NCBI RefSeq assembly: GCF_028640845.1 | Contig: NC_080546.1 | Span: 68,415,205-68,479,204, forward strand | Direction of reading: 5' to 3' | DNA from: Ahaetulla prasina | Taxonomy: Eukaryota > Chordata > Lepidosauria > Squamata > Colubridae | Length of the DNA: 64,000 bases | Shown here: one piece after another, positions 1 to 11,066 of the stretch | Numbering within the stretch: position 1 is the first letter of the stretch | How the letters are laid out: every line of letters begins with the position of its first letter | The notes under the pieces: model-generated | Database searches by the model: none | Told to the model about the DNA's origin: nothing | The model's input: only the letters and a program-made list of their open reading frames with translations | Position numbers and translations under genes: made by a program

Positions 1-1697
1 GTTTCCTGCTAAATAGACAAATTAAAAACAACATGAGAATAATTTTGAATACATTGGAATATTATGAAGCACATCCAGAAAAACAAATGACGCTGATTTT
101 TCTAGATGCTCAGAAAGCATTTGACAATGTAAACTGGTGATTCATGATACTGCAGCTAAAATATATGGAATTGGGGGGGGGCTTATTAATATGATCAAGG
201 CAATATACACTAAGCAGACTGAAAAAGTGTTTGTGAATGGGGACATAACAAAGAGTATTAATATTAAAAGTGGCACAAGACTTACTTTCAACACGTTAAC
301 AAGATAATAAGGAAGTTCATATGGCAAGGGAAAAAAGCAAGAATTAGTATAAAAATGTTACAAGATGCAAGACTACATGGAGGATTTGGACTGCCGAATT
401 GGGAATTATATTACTAGGCAGCAGCATTGACTTGGATGAGAGAATGGACTGAATTAAGAAATATTAGACTATTATGTTTGGAAGGACATGATTTAAATTG
501 GGATGGCATGCATTTTTATGGTATGGTATAAATAAGATGCATACGTACTTTCATAGACATTATATAAGAAATGCATTGTTATTGGTATGGGAGAAGGTCA
601 GAGATAAATACTATTTGAAAATAGTGATATGGTTATCAACAATGTAAGCATTAATACAACCAAACATTATCAATTTTAGAAACATTTTTAGATACAAAGA
701 TTTATTGATTGATAAGGGGGAATTGAAAGGGAAACAAGAATTGGAAAAACAAGGGATTGAGATGGATTGATATATGCATATGCAAATACAAACAAGATAC
801 GAAAAGGATGCAAAATTATATGGTTTTAATTTAGAAATAACAGAGTTGGATAGGATACTCACAGGAACAGAGCATAAAATAATTTTAAAAAGCTATAATT
901 TTTTACTTAGTATCGAATTAGAAGAAGAACAAGTAAAAGAAACAATGATAGCCTATGCCAAAAAATTTGGATATTCAATTGAGTTAGACAAATTGCAAGA
1001 GCTATGGGAAAGGAATTACAAATTAACAATGTCCACCGCATATAAAGAAAATCAATATAAAATGTTTCCAGGGCATATACCCCTGGAAAAATTAGCAAAA
1101 ATGTTTAAAGATAAATAAATGTTGGAAATGCCATCAGACACCAGGATCTTATTATCATATGTGGTGGACATGCCCAGAAGCTAGAAATTACTGGAGTAAA
1201 ATTAAGATATGGTTAGAAGAAATGATTCAACAACATATTGACTTAAAACCTGAGCTTCTCCTATTGGGTATCCTTCCAGAGAAAATTAGTAAAAATATAT
1301 TTGATTATACACGTAATAACTGCAGCAAGGATAGTATTTGCGCAAAGATGGAAAGCAGAAAAAATCCCTTCGGAAGGGGAAGTGATAAAAAAAATTTAGA
1401 CTGTGCAGAAATGAATAGATTAACTTTGATAATTAAAGAAAGAGAAGATACAGACTATTTTAAGATATGGGGACAATTCTATCATTGGTTAGAAAATAGA
1501 TATAGATAAATAATTTAATCATTAAATAAGAGATTGTATAAAAATATTGTATTGTGGGAGTGAAGTTGTAAAAAAAGAAGATAGGAGGAGAACAAGAAGA
1601 AGAATTCACTGAAGAAACACTGAGATGACACACGGAATGACTGATGTATTATGTGTTTGTTTGTGTATAAAACAATAAAAAACTTTTTACAAAAAAG
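1..1697 (+). mobile_element. L1-1: 3' portion of an L1 LINE
   Basis: Enters from the left edge inside the reverse transcriptase (RT) domain of ORF2 and ends with an L1-type 3' UTR and A-rich tail (near 1665-1697). Bases 1-180 encode the RT segment containing the motif FLDAQKAFDNVNW, with a stop right after NW. Around 276-300 the frame jumps from a GTRL motif to sequence near the end of the RT, so several hundred bases are missing. Downstream pieces (300-530, 774-1118, 1159-1509) match the C-terminal half of the other L1 copies in this window. Several stops and frameshifts; dead copy. Confidence 0.85.
774..1509 (+). pseudogene. L1-1 ORF2 C-terminal region, broken
   Basis: Two open pieces (774-1118 and 1159-1509) cover the cysteine-rich C-terminal part of L1 ORF2p, with the WWTCPEA motif at about 1160-1180 where other copies read WWTC. 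They lie in different frames (385 bases apart) and are separated by a stop after the KMFKDK segment. The last piece ends 3-5 codons after a W-x-E-N-R motif, as in the copies at 28.3 kb and 42.4 kb, so the ORF2 stop is at or near 1509. Identified by similarity to the other copies; no catalytic residues lie here. Confidence 0.75.
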
Positions 1698-1698
1698 A

Positions 1699-2400
1699 AG
1701 AGGCACAAGACAAGAATGCCCATTGTCTCTCTTATTATTTATTTTGACTCTGGAAGTGTTAAATAGAAACATCCATCAAGATATAGAAATAAAAGGCATG
1801 CAGATTTTTTTAAAAAAGAAAAATACAAACTACAAGCCTTTGCAGATTATTTGGTTTTCATCATAGAGGAACCGCAAGAAATGAGACCCAAACTAATAAA
1901 GAAAATAGAAGACTACGGTGATGTTGCAGGATTGAAAATAAACAAAGTGAAAACTAAAATCCTAGTTAAGAATCTTACAAAAGAACAGAAAAAAGATTTA
2001 ATGGAAAAGATAGTAAGAAAAGTAAAATACTTGGGAATCCACCTATCAGCAAAATGCATTACCATAAAAGAAAACAATTACTTAAAATTAACACAGCAAA
2101 CCAAACTGAATCTGGAAAAATGGAAAAACATGCAATTATCACTGTTAGGAAGAATAGCCACCATCAAAATGAACATCTTACTGTGACTGTTATAACTGTT
2201 CCAAACAATACCAATAAAGCTAGAAAGGAAGAAATAAATAGAATGGTAACCAAATTTATATGGCAAGGTAGAAAGGCAAAAATTAGGCTGAAATTAATGC
2301 AAGACTCTACTAATAGAGAGGTTTTGGGCTGCCAAATTGGGAACTATATTATCAAGCAGCTGCCCTTACTTGGCTAAAGGAATGGATAACTCTGAGACAT
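1699..2400 (+). pseudogene. L1-2 ORF2 RT fragment with a mutated active site
   Basis: Encodes the RT palm and thumb. The polymerase motif reads FADYLVF near 1840-1860, where the intact copy at 26.7 kb reads FADDLVF, so one of the two catalytic aspartates is replaced by tyrosine. The following YLGI, KCITIK and LSLLGRIATIKMNIL blocks are conserved L1 ORF2 sequence. A stop follows IKMNILL (2184) and further frameshifts break the frame. Non-functional. Confidence 0.8.
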
Positions 2401-2524
2401 AGACAATTACTTGTACTGGAGTGACATGATTTACAACGGGGGTGGCATACCTTTCTATGGTATGAGCAACACAAAATACATAAATACTTCAAGGGACACG
2501 ACATTATACTACCACTTGCCCATA

Positions 2525-2795
2525 TCCTCTCATCTTCCTGGATGACCTAAATCTACCTCTCATTAACTGGATAACTAATGAATGTACAACTGATCCAATC
2601 CATACTACACTATACAACGCTGTTACAAACCTAGGTCTTGAACAACTTGTAACTAACAATACAAGACTCAACAACTGCCTTGACCTCATCTTCTGCAACA
2701 ACTCAAATTCAGTTTATGGACTACAAATTAAAGAACCTTTTTCCAACAGTGACCACTGCATGATTGACTTTCATCTCAATATACGTCCTTACTGA
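2525..2795 (+). pseudogene. Rex1-like LINE endonuclease C-terminus
   Basis: One frame reads DLNLPLINW, matching the GDFNLP..NW block of apurinic-type LINE endonucleases, and about 55 residues later SDHCMIDF, the SDH motif holding the catalytic histidine. A stop follows at about 2794. The N-terminal half is absent because the copy is 5' truncated. Confidence 0.65.
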
Positions 2796-3426
2796 AATCG
2801 TCATAACAATTCCTAACTAGAACTTCAAAAAGCCAACTATGATCTTATAAACAACAATTTTTCATTTCTGGACTGGCAAAATCTGTTCACAACCTGTATA
2901 ACTGCTGAAGACCACTATAGAGTTTTCCTACTTAAAATCAATAGAGTCATTAAACTATACGTACCACAAACGACCAGGAAAAGCAAACTACCCATATCAA
3001 TAAAAAAGCTTCAATCAAAAAAAAAATCCCTCTGGAAAAGAAACAAAAAAGGCTATGTAGCAAATTTCAAAAACCGCTACAGAAATATATGCAACTAAAT
3101 AAAAACTGAATGCACAAATTACCACACCAAACAAGAAGAGGACCTTCTGTGCACAAATTCCAATTGTGCCTTTTATAATTTTGTTAACAATAAACTTAAA
3201 GACTCAATCCTACCACTAAAGATCCATCTTACCACTAAAAGATTCTAACAGCAAAGAATGCAATGATGAAACAGTTAAAGCAAATCTCTTCAACATTTTC
3301 TTTGGCTCAGTTTTTGTCAACAGCGATGACACATATCCGACATTCCCAAAACGTACCAGCAACGAGTATGATGACTTAACACATATAGATTTCTCAGAAG
3401 ATAATGTTGGAAAAGCTCTTCATAAC

Positions 3427-4599
3427 TTGAAACCATCGCTATCTATTGGACCCAATGGACTATGTCCATACTTCTTAAAAAAACTTTCCACTAATATAGC
3501 AGAACCCCTAAGCATAATCTTTGATAAAGCTTTCACTACCAGTTCCCTTCCCAAACTTTGGTCACTAGCCACAGTCATCCCAATCTTCAAAAAAGGAGAC
3601 CCCAGCTTAGTCAAAAATTACAGACCAATCTCTCTGTGCTGCGTCACCTGCAAAGTCATGGAATCAATCATCAACCAATCCATTACCTCACACTTAGAAA
3701 CAAACAACCTACTCTCTAATAAACATTTTGGTTTCAGGAAAAAATTATCATGCAACTTACAACTTCTCCACTGTAAAAACATATGGACTACAAATCTTGA
3801 TCAAGGCAAAACAATAGATGCAATCTACATAGACTTCTGCAAAGCTTTTGACTCAGTAGTACACGATAAACTTCTCCTAAAACTAAAATCCTATGGCATT
3901 TCAGGACCCCTTCACAAATGGATATCTGCTTTTCTGTCTAACAGACAACAAGTGGTCAAAATTGGCAATGCTCTATCAAATCCTGTTCCTGTCAAGAGTG
4001 GCGTTCCTCAAGGCAGCGTTCTTGGACCAACACTCTTCATACTATACATTAATGATCTTTGTGACCATATCTCAAGTAATTGTGTTCTCTTTGCTGACGA
4101 TGTCAAACTATTTAACACCACAGACAATACATCTACCATTCAAAAAGACCTTGATCATCTAACCGCTTGGTCTAAAACTTGGCAACTCCAAATCTCAACC
4201 AGCAAATGCTCAGTCTTACATATTGGAAAAAAGAATCCAAACACTAAGTACATACTTGATGGACATTACCTTACAGATGACCCCCACCCTGTTAAAGACC
4301 TTGGAGTTTTCATATCCAATGATCTAAGTGCCAAAGCCCACTGCAACTACATAGCAAAAAAGGCTCTAAGAGTTGTAAACCTAATCTTGTGTAGCTTCTT
4401 TTCCAAAAACACTACACTACTAACCAGAGCATATAAAACATTTGCTAGACCAATTCTAGAATACAGCTCGCCTGTCTGGAACCCTCACCACATTTCTGAC
4501 ATCAATACAGTTGAACGTGTCCAGAAATATTTTACAAGAAGAGTTCTCCATTCCTCTGAAAACAAAAAATACCTTATCCCACCAGACTTGAAATCCTAG
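3427..4599 (+). pseudogene. Rex1-like LINE reverse transcriptase, 390-codon open frame
   Basis: A long uninterrupted RT frame. Motifs in order: SLVKNYRPISL (RT fingers), AIYIDFCKAFDSV (motif A aspartates), SGVPQGSVLGP (motif B), FADDVKLF (motif C, both catalytic aspartates intact) and the thumb block PILEYSSPVWNPH. The true protein would begin further upstream with the endonuclease; the methionine at 3427 is only the first in this open stretch. It stops at 4599 about 15 residues after the FTRRVL motif, and homologous sequence continues in other frames to about 4860, so the C-terminus is frameshifted. Domain fold is confident; the clade name less so. Confidence 0.8.
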
Positions 4600-4875
4600 G
4601 CTTAGAAAACTTGGAACTCTGTCACCTTCGACAAGACCTAAGTTTAACTCATAGAATCATGAAGTAATAGAAGTAATGTCCTTCCTGTTAAAGACTACTT
4701 CAGCTTTAATTGCAATAATACAAGAGCAACCAATAGATTTAAACTTAAAGTTAACCGCTTTAATCTAGATTGCAGAAAATATGACTTCTGTAACAGAATC
4801 ATCAGTGCCTGGAACACTTTACCTGACTCTGTGGTCTCTTCCCATAATCCCAAAAGCTTTAACTAAAAACTTTCT

Positions 4876-4880
4876 AATAT

Positions 4881-4923
<43 letters not shown>

Positions 4924-4965
4924 TTTTTCATATTTGTATACCGCCCTATCTCCCTAAGGACTCAG
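4876..4965 (-). repeat. L2/SINE-type 3' tail fragment inside the Rex1-like LINE
   Basis: A TTTA run (about 4878-4925) followed by a degenerate copy of the conserved L2 3' end (complement of GAGTCCTTAGGGAGATAGGG, within about 4935-4965). On the minus strand this is the shared L2/SINE 3' terminus with its A-rich tail. The Rex1 3' UTR continues on both sides. Too short to decide between a truncated L2 and a SINE. Confidence 0.55.
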
Positions 4966-5207
4966 GATGGTTCACCCCTATTGACCTCACCCCATTCCTA
5001 AGAGGACCATAAGAGGCGTGCATAAGAGCACAAACGTGCCTACCGTTCCTGTCCTATTGTTTTTCTTTTTCTTCTTCTTATATATATATATATATGCTTA
5101 TACCTCCTAATATTTACTTATATATATGTTTATATACTATATAATCTTTTGTATGATACCTACATATATTGTTGTGACTAAATAAATAAATAAATAAATA
5201 AATAAAT

Positions 5208-6129
5208 TAGAAATGCCCTGCTCTCAATACGGGCAAAAATCAAGGAAAAACGCTGTTTGAAAATACCAGTCTGGCTCTCCACGATGGAGGCACTAACATA
5301 CCCAAATGTGATGGATATGGGGAAAATGGAAAGATACAAAGATATTTTAAAGGAGAAGGGGAACTGAAAAACAAACAGGAGTTAATAGCTAAGGGATAAA
5401 TTTAGCATTGTGGCCGAATGTACAGATACAATCTAGATATTATAAATAAATAAAACATATGGTTTTTATAAAGAACCTACAGAATTGGATCAAATCTTAA
5501 TAGGATTGGAGGAGAAACTGATTAAAAAATTCTACAATTTTTATTGACTATTAGAATGGAAGAAGAGCAAGTGAAAGAAACCATGATAACAGGGGCTAAA
5601 AATTTTGGGTATTTAGTAGAATTGGACAAATGGCAAAAGTTGTGGGACAGAAACTGTAAATTGACAACGTCCATTCCATATAAAGAAAATATAAAAAACG
5701 TTTTATAAATAGCACTTCCCCCCCGCAAGATTAGCTAGAATGTTTAGGAACATTCCCGCCAGTGGTGGGATTCAGCCAGTTCACAGCACTTCAGGAGAAC
5801 CGGTTGTTAACTTTCTAAGCAGTTTGGTGAACTGGTTGTTGGAAGAAATCATTAGGGCAGAGAACTGGTTGTAATTATTTGAATCCCACCACTGATGTCT
5901 GCCGAGTTTTGACTCATATTACCGGGTTCATATTACCATATTTGGTGGACATGTTCAAAAGCAAAAAAATACTGGACAAAAATACACACCTGGCTAAAAA
6001 AAATGATAGAGGAACATATAGATTTAAAACCGAAAATAATTCTGTTGGGCATCATACTAGAGAAATACAGTAAAAGAAATGCATAATTAATAATACAAGT
6101 GTTAACAGCAGCCAGAATTGTGTTCAAAT
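5208..6129 (+). pseudogene. L1-2 ORF2 C-terminal half, broken
   Basis: Continuation of L1-2 after the Rex1 insertion. Recognisable blocks are IPVWLSTMEALTYPN, the EEQVKETMI block near 5560-5590, and the LTAARIVF block at about 6100-6124, all present in the other L1 copies. The hAT MITE at 5760-5894 interrupts it. Multiple frameshifts. G1 enters directly after the ARIVF codons; the same protein resumes at 14,874 on the far side of G1. Confidence 0.75.
5760..5894. mobile_element. 135-bp hAT-type MITE
   Basis: Starts CAGTGGTGGGATTC and ends with the exact reverse complement GAATCCCACCACTG, giving 14-bp perfect terminal inverted repeats. CAG...CTG ends are typical of hAT elements, and the subterminal ACCGGTT/AACTGGTT motifs are repeated. 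The 8-bp flanks ATTCCCGC and ATGTCTGC agree at 5 of 8 positions, plausible for a decayed duplication. No coding capacity; movement would need a transposase from elsewhere. Sits in L1-2 ORF2. Confidence 0.8.
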
Positions 6130-6527
6130 TGTCAGGGTTCCAAGTAACACTCCCCAACGAAATCAAACTCTGAGGTTTGAAATTCCTTAAAGCTAACTTT
6201 TATTAGAGATGTCATGTTGGAACATGAGGGAAAACCTGAATCTGAGAGCTTCTAGGTTTTCGACACCCAAAAGAAAGTTCAAGACCTTGCCCTTCACCCA
6301 CATGTTCACCACACATCCAATCATGTATAGTTTGGAACAGAAGGTATCTTTCCATTCTCAGCACAGCTAAAAGGCACCTTGGCCTTGACTTTCTATAAAG
6401 AATTTTGTTTTGACTACATGTCTTCTTCACTCTATACTATCCCCCCTCCCAACTTCCATTTGTAGGACTTGTGGCAGGCCTGAAGCCTGAAGGTACAAAG
6501 GTAGAAAGATGGCTTCCAGGTCTGACA
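6130..6527 (-). repeat. G1 3' LTR
   Basis: 398 bp bounded by TGTCAG...CTGACA, ends inverted to each other. It matches the LTR at 14497-14873 along its length (shared CTAACTTTTATTAGAGATGT near the plus-strand start and ATGGCTTCCAGGTCTGACA at the other end). A purine-rich minus-strand tract (complement of 6531-6546) adjoins it and serves as polypurine tract. The LTR at 50877-51260 belongs to the same family. Confidence 0.9.
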
Positions 6528-6599
6528 GGCTGCCCCCCCCTCCTCAGAAAAGATGCTTGTCTTGAAAAGAGAATAATACAAGAGGGTTAATCATATCTC

Positions 6600-7095
6600 T
6601 AACTACTCCTCCCGTCCAGGGGGGCCCTTTTGTTTGCCCGGGTATTTGTCATGGAATTGTTTGATTAGTCTATCTGCTTTCACATTCCAACTTTTGACCC
6701 AGGTAGCTTCAAACAAAGGGTACCCGTTCCAGTGTACTAAATATTATATTGTATTGTAAATATTGTATTGACCCCTATATAGTCTAGAGTCTAATATTTT
6801 CTTGACTTCATAATGGGTCTCTCCTTGTATTACTATAGGAGGAGGAGGTGATTGGGTTTGAGGTCTTATGTTGGACCCAACTGATGATTTTAGTAAGCTA
6901 CAATGAAATACAGGGTGTATTTTCCCTAGCATGCGAAAAAGGTTTAATTGAACTGTTATGGGGTTGATTATTTTCACCATAGGGAACGGATCTAGGAACT
7001 TTGGTACTAACTTCTTGCTAGGCAGCTTTAACCGTATGTATTTGGTGGATAAGAAAACTTTATCTCCCACCTGGAAGGGGGATTGGTGCTTGTCT
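6600..7095 (-). pseudogene. G1 integrase C-terminus and chromodomain
   Basis: On the minus strand, 7070 down to 6744 stays open: GDKVFLSTKYIRLKLPSKK (integrase C-terminal fold), then IHPVFHCSLLK, then HYEVKKILDSRL, the start of a chromodomain that would target insertion by binding chromatin marks. The chromodomain is lost to frameshift near 6760, but the tail reading GYPLFEA..W is recognisable toward 6690. L2-1 separates it from the integrase core. Confidence 0.75.
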
Positions 7096-8024
7096 TTTTA
7101 TTTATTTATTTATTTATTTATTTATTTCGATTTTTATACCGCCCTTCTCCCGAAGGACTCAGGGCGGTGTACAGCCAAGTAAAAATACTATATAAACATT
7201 AAAAGAAATTAAAAAACATATTATAATGTGGCCGAAGTAATTAAAACAATTTAAAATCTTAAAATATAAATAACCCCAATAAAATTTCAATCCAGTCCCG
7301 CTTGAATAAATAGGTGCATTTTCAGCTCACGGCGAAAAGTCCGAAGATCAGGCACTTGACGTAAACCAGGGGGAAGTTCATTCCAAAGCGTAGGAGCTCC
7401 AACGGAGAAGGCCCTTCCCCTGGGGGCCGCCAGCCGACATTGCTTGGCGGACGGCACCCCGAGAAGGCCCTCTCTGTGTGAGCGTACGGGTCGGTGGGAG
7501 GCAAAAGGTAACAGCAGGCGGTCCCGTAAGTACCCGGGTCCTAAGCCATGGAGCGCTTTAAAGGTGGTAACCAGAAACTTGAAGCGCACCCGAAAGACCA
7601 CAGGAAGCCAGTGCAAACTACACAGGATTGGTGTTACATGGGAGCAGCGAGTTGCTCCCACTATTACCCGCGCAGCTGCATTCTGGACTAACTGCAGCCT
7701 CCGGGTGCACTTCAAGGGCAGCCCCATGTAGAGAGCATTGCAATAGTCCAAGCGGGAAGTGACAAGGGCATGAGTGACCGTGCATAAGGCATCCCGGTCA
7801 AGAAAGGGGCGCAACTGGCGCACCAAGCGTACTTGGTGGAAGGCCCTCTTGGAGACGGCCGCCAAATGATCGTCAAACGACAATCGCCCATCCAAGAGGA
7901 CACCCAAGTTGCGCACCCTCTCCGTTGGGGCCAATAACTCGCCCCCCACAGCCAGCTGCGGCTGCAGCTGACTGTGCCGGGGTGCCGGCATCCACAGCCA
8001 CTCCGTCTTGGAGGGATTGAGCTT
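7096..8024 (-). mobile_element. L2-1: 5'-truncated L2-like LINE inside G1
   Basis: Minus-strand copy with a 3' tail (complement of the TTTA run 7098-7130) and the conserved end complementary to CCGCCCTTCTCCCGAAGGAC (7139-7158). Covers the last ~240 codons of the LINE protein; the 5' truncation falls in the KLNPSKTEW block at about 8024. G1 integrase reading breaks at EEYK and resumes at KHQSPF on the far side, with an AAAG that may be the target duplication. Confidence 0.85.
7287..7991 (-). pseudogene. L2-1 RT C-terminal region, 234-codon open frame
   Basis: Contains the L2 thumb and C-terminal blocks: [53 protein letters not shown] and the terminal LRTFRRELKMHLF. It is open to the natural stop but lacks the polymerase active site because of 5' truncation, so it is a fragment and not a gene. 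Confidence 0.8.
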
Positions 8025-8870
8025 TATATTCCTCTGCTGCTTCTGACAGCGCTTTCTTAGTATTTTCCCACCCCTTCTTTATTGAATCCATCCATTCTGT
8101 TAAAGACATGGATGAGGGGGGCTCTCTGCCTCAGACTTGGGGACAAACTCCATGCCACTGGTGACCTGGAAAGTCCAGTGCTACTGTGCACTGCATTGTT
8201 GTAAGCCACTTCTGCAAATGGTAATAGATCTGCCCAGTTCTCTTGTTGGTAATCCACATAAAATCTTATGTATTATTACACCATGATATTCGCACATTCC
8301 GCCACTCTGTTTGTACTCTGTTGGTCTGAGATGATGCAGCAGGGTGCTCCATGCAGGTGGTAGATGTGTTTGATGAATAGTTTTAAAAGTTTCTTGGCGG
8401 ACAGTAGTCTGGAGCAAGCAGTGAAATAGGCTTGTTTTGAAAACAGATCAATAATAGTCCAAATTACTGTGTGTTCTCCCCACTTTCTGGGAGTTCAACT
8501 ATAAAGTCCATTGCAATTTCTTCCCAGGGTCTGCTGAGGGTTGCCACTTGTTGAAGAAGTTCTGGCAGTTTTCCAGGTCTTGGTTTCATTGTGGTACATG
8601 TGGCACAGCTCCTGATGTAGTCTTCTACATCTGCTTTCAATTTTGGCCCCCAGAATTGTCTCCTAGTGAGGTGTAGGGTTTTTAGAAATCCGAAGTGACC
8701 TTCTACCTTGGAGTCATGACTGCACTGAAGTACTTCAAGTAATAGGCTTGCTGAGACATACAGTTTGGATCTTTTCCACACTAACCCATCCTTCATGATG
8801 TCTTTGTCGGTGAGCCAAGGGTCTGAGGGTAGTGCCGCTTTCAATTTAACCATTGTTTGGTTTGACTTCT
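8025..8870 (-). pseudogene. G1 integrase, deleted through the catalytic core
   Basis: 8853-8464 on the minus strand carries the zinc-binding HHCC region (CSHDSKVEGHFG ... SCATC) and the first catalytic aspartate block MDFIVELPES. 8417-8057 continues in other frames with the HIYHLHGA block and ENWADLLPFAEVAYNN, but the second aspartate and glutamate blocks (IISDRG..FTS and NGACER in G6) are largely missing. The C-terminal part then reads WMDSIKKGWENTKKALSEAAEEYK up to L2-1. Non-functional. Confidence 0.75.
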
Positions 8871-9588
<718 letters not shown>

Positions 9589-9788
9589 TAGATTTCTATA
9601 CCGCCCTTCTCCCGAAGGACTCAGGGCGGTTTACAGCCAGAATAAGAACAGAACAATATACAATTAAAAACAAAATTTAAAAAACTTATTATACAGTTGG
9701 CCGAAAATTTAAAAACATTTAAAATAAAAAATCCATTAAAATTCATCTAGAAATTTAAATTTAAAATTTAAAAAATCTAACGAAAGAC

Positions 9789-11066
9789 TTAAGCCAGCCC
9801 TGCGCGAGTAAATAAATACATTTTCAACTCGCAGCGAAAGGTCCGAAGATCAGGTATTTGGCGCAAGCCAGGGGGAAGTTTGTTCCAGAGGGTAGGAGCC
9901 CCCACAGAGAAGGATCTTCCCCTGGGGGCCGCCTGCCGGCATTGCTTGGCGGACAGCACCCTGAGAAGTCCCTCTCTGTGTGAACGTACGGGTCGGTGGG
10001 AGGCATGGGGTAACAGAAGGCGGTCCCGTAAGTACCCAGGCCCCAAGCCATGGAGCGCTTTAAAGGCAGTAACCAAAACCTTAAAGTGCACCCGAAAGAC
10101 CACAGGCAGCCAGTGCAGCCTGCGCAGGAGTGGTGTTACATGGGAGCTGCATGCGGCTCCCTCTATCACCCACGCAGCTGCATTCTGGACTAACTGAAGC
10201 CTCCGAGTGCACTTCAAGGGGAGCCCCATGTAGAGAGCGTTGCAATAATCCAAGCGAGAGGTGACGAGAGCATGAGTGACTGTACATAAGGCATCCCGAC
10301 CAAGGAAGGGGCGCAACTGGCAAACCAGGTGAACCTGGTGAAAAGCTCTCCTGGAGACGGTCGTCAAATGATCTTCGAATGACAGCCGTCCATCCAGGAG
10401 AACACCCAAGTTGCGGACCCTTTCCCTTGGGGCCAATGACTCGCCCCCAACAGTCAGCTGTGGCTGCAGCTGACTGTATCGGGGTGCCAGCATCCACAGC
10501 CACTCCGTCTTGGAGGGATTGAGCTTGAGCCTGTTTCTCCCCATCCAGACCCATATGGCTTCCAAACACCAGGACAGCACTTCAACAGCTTCGTTGGGGT
10601 GGCCCGGGGTGGAAAAGTACAGCTGAGTGTCATCAGCGTACAGTTGGTATCTCACCCCAAAGCCACTGATGATCTCACCCAGCGGCTTCATGTAGATGTT
10701 GAACAGGAGGGGTGAGAGAATCGACCCCTGCAGCACTCCACAAGTAAGGCGCCTCGCGGTCGACCTCTGCCCCCCTGTCAACACCGTCTGCGACCGGTCA
10801 GAGAGGTAGGAGGAGAACCACCGATAAACGGTGCCTTCCACTCCCAACCCCTCCAACCGGTGCAGCAGGATACCATGGTCGATGGTATCAAAAGCCGCTG
10901 AGAGATCTAATAGGACCAGAATAACCCCTGTCTCTGGCCCTCCAGAGATCATCCACCAACGCGACCAAAGCTGTCTCCGTACTATATCCGGGTCGGAAGC
11001 CGGACTGGAATGGGTCTGGATAGACAGCTTCATCCAGGTATTGGGGTAGCTGCCGCGCCACAACAC
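9789..11066 (-). pseudogene. L2-2 RT domain, 3' part of the ORF
   Basis: 425-codon frame. It holds [16 protein letters not shown] (RT motif A), [17 protein letters not shown] (motif B; glutamine and glycine kept), [10 protein letters not shown] (motif C, both catalytic aspartates intact), then [12 protein letters not shown], the thumb and the C-terminal LRTFRCELKMYLF. The first ~40 residues are out-of-frame sequence, because the real protein enters from the upstream frame at about 10,920. The YADDTQLY form of the active site is typical of L2-type elements. Confidence 0.85.

Larger units (their letters stand above)
2509..5203 (+). mobile_element. Rex1-like LINE (CR1/Jockey superfamily), 5' truncated
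   Basis: Inserted into L1-2: the L1 reading breaks after the KYFKGH codons near 2500 and resumes with RNALLS at 5206. Both edges contain a short ATTA that may be the target duplication. The body carries the end of an apurinic-type endonuclease (2525-2800), the RT ORF (3427-4599), a degraded C-terminus to about 4860, and a 3' UTR ending in an AAAT tail (about 5178-5203). It is interrupted near 4876-4965 by an L2-type tail fragment. The FADDVKLF motif and short A-rich tail suggest Rex1/Babar rather than classical CR1; this is a motif judgement only. Confidence 0.75.
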
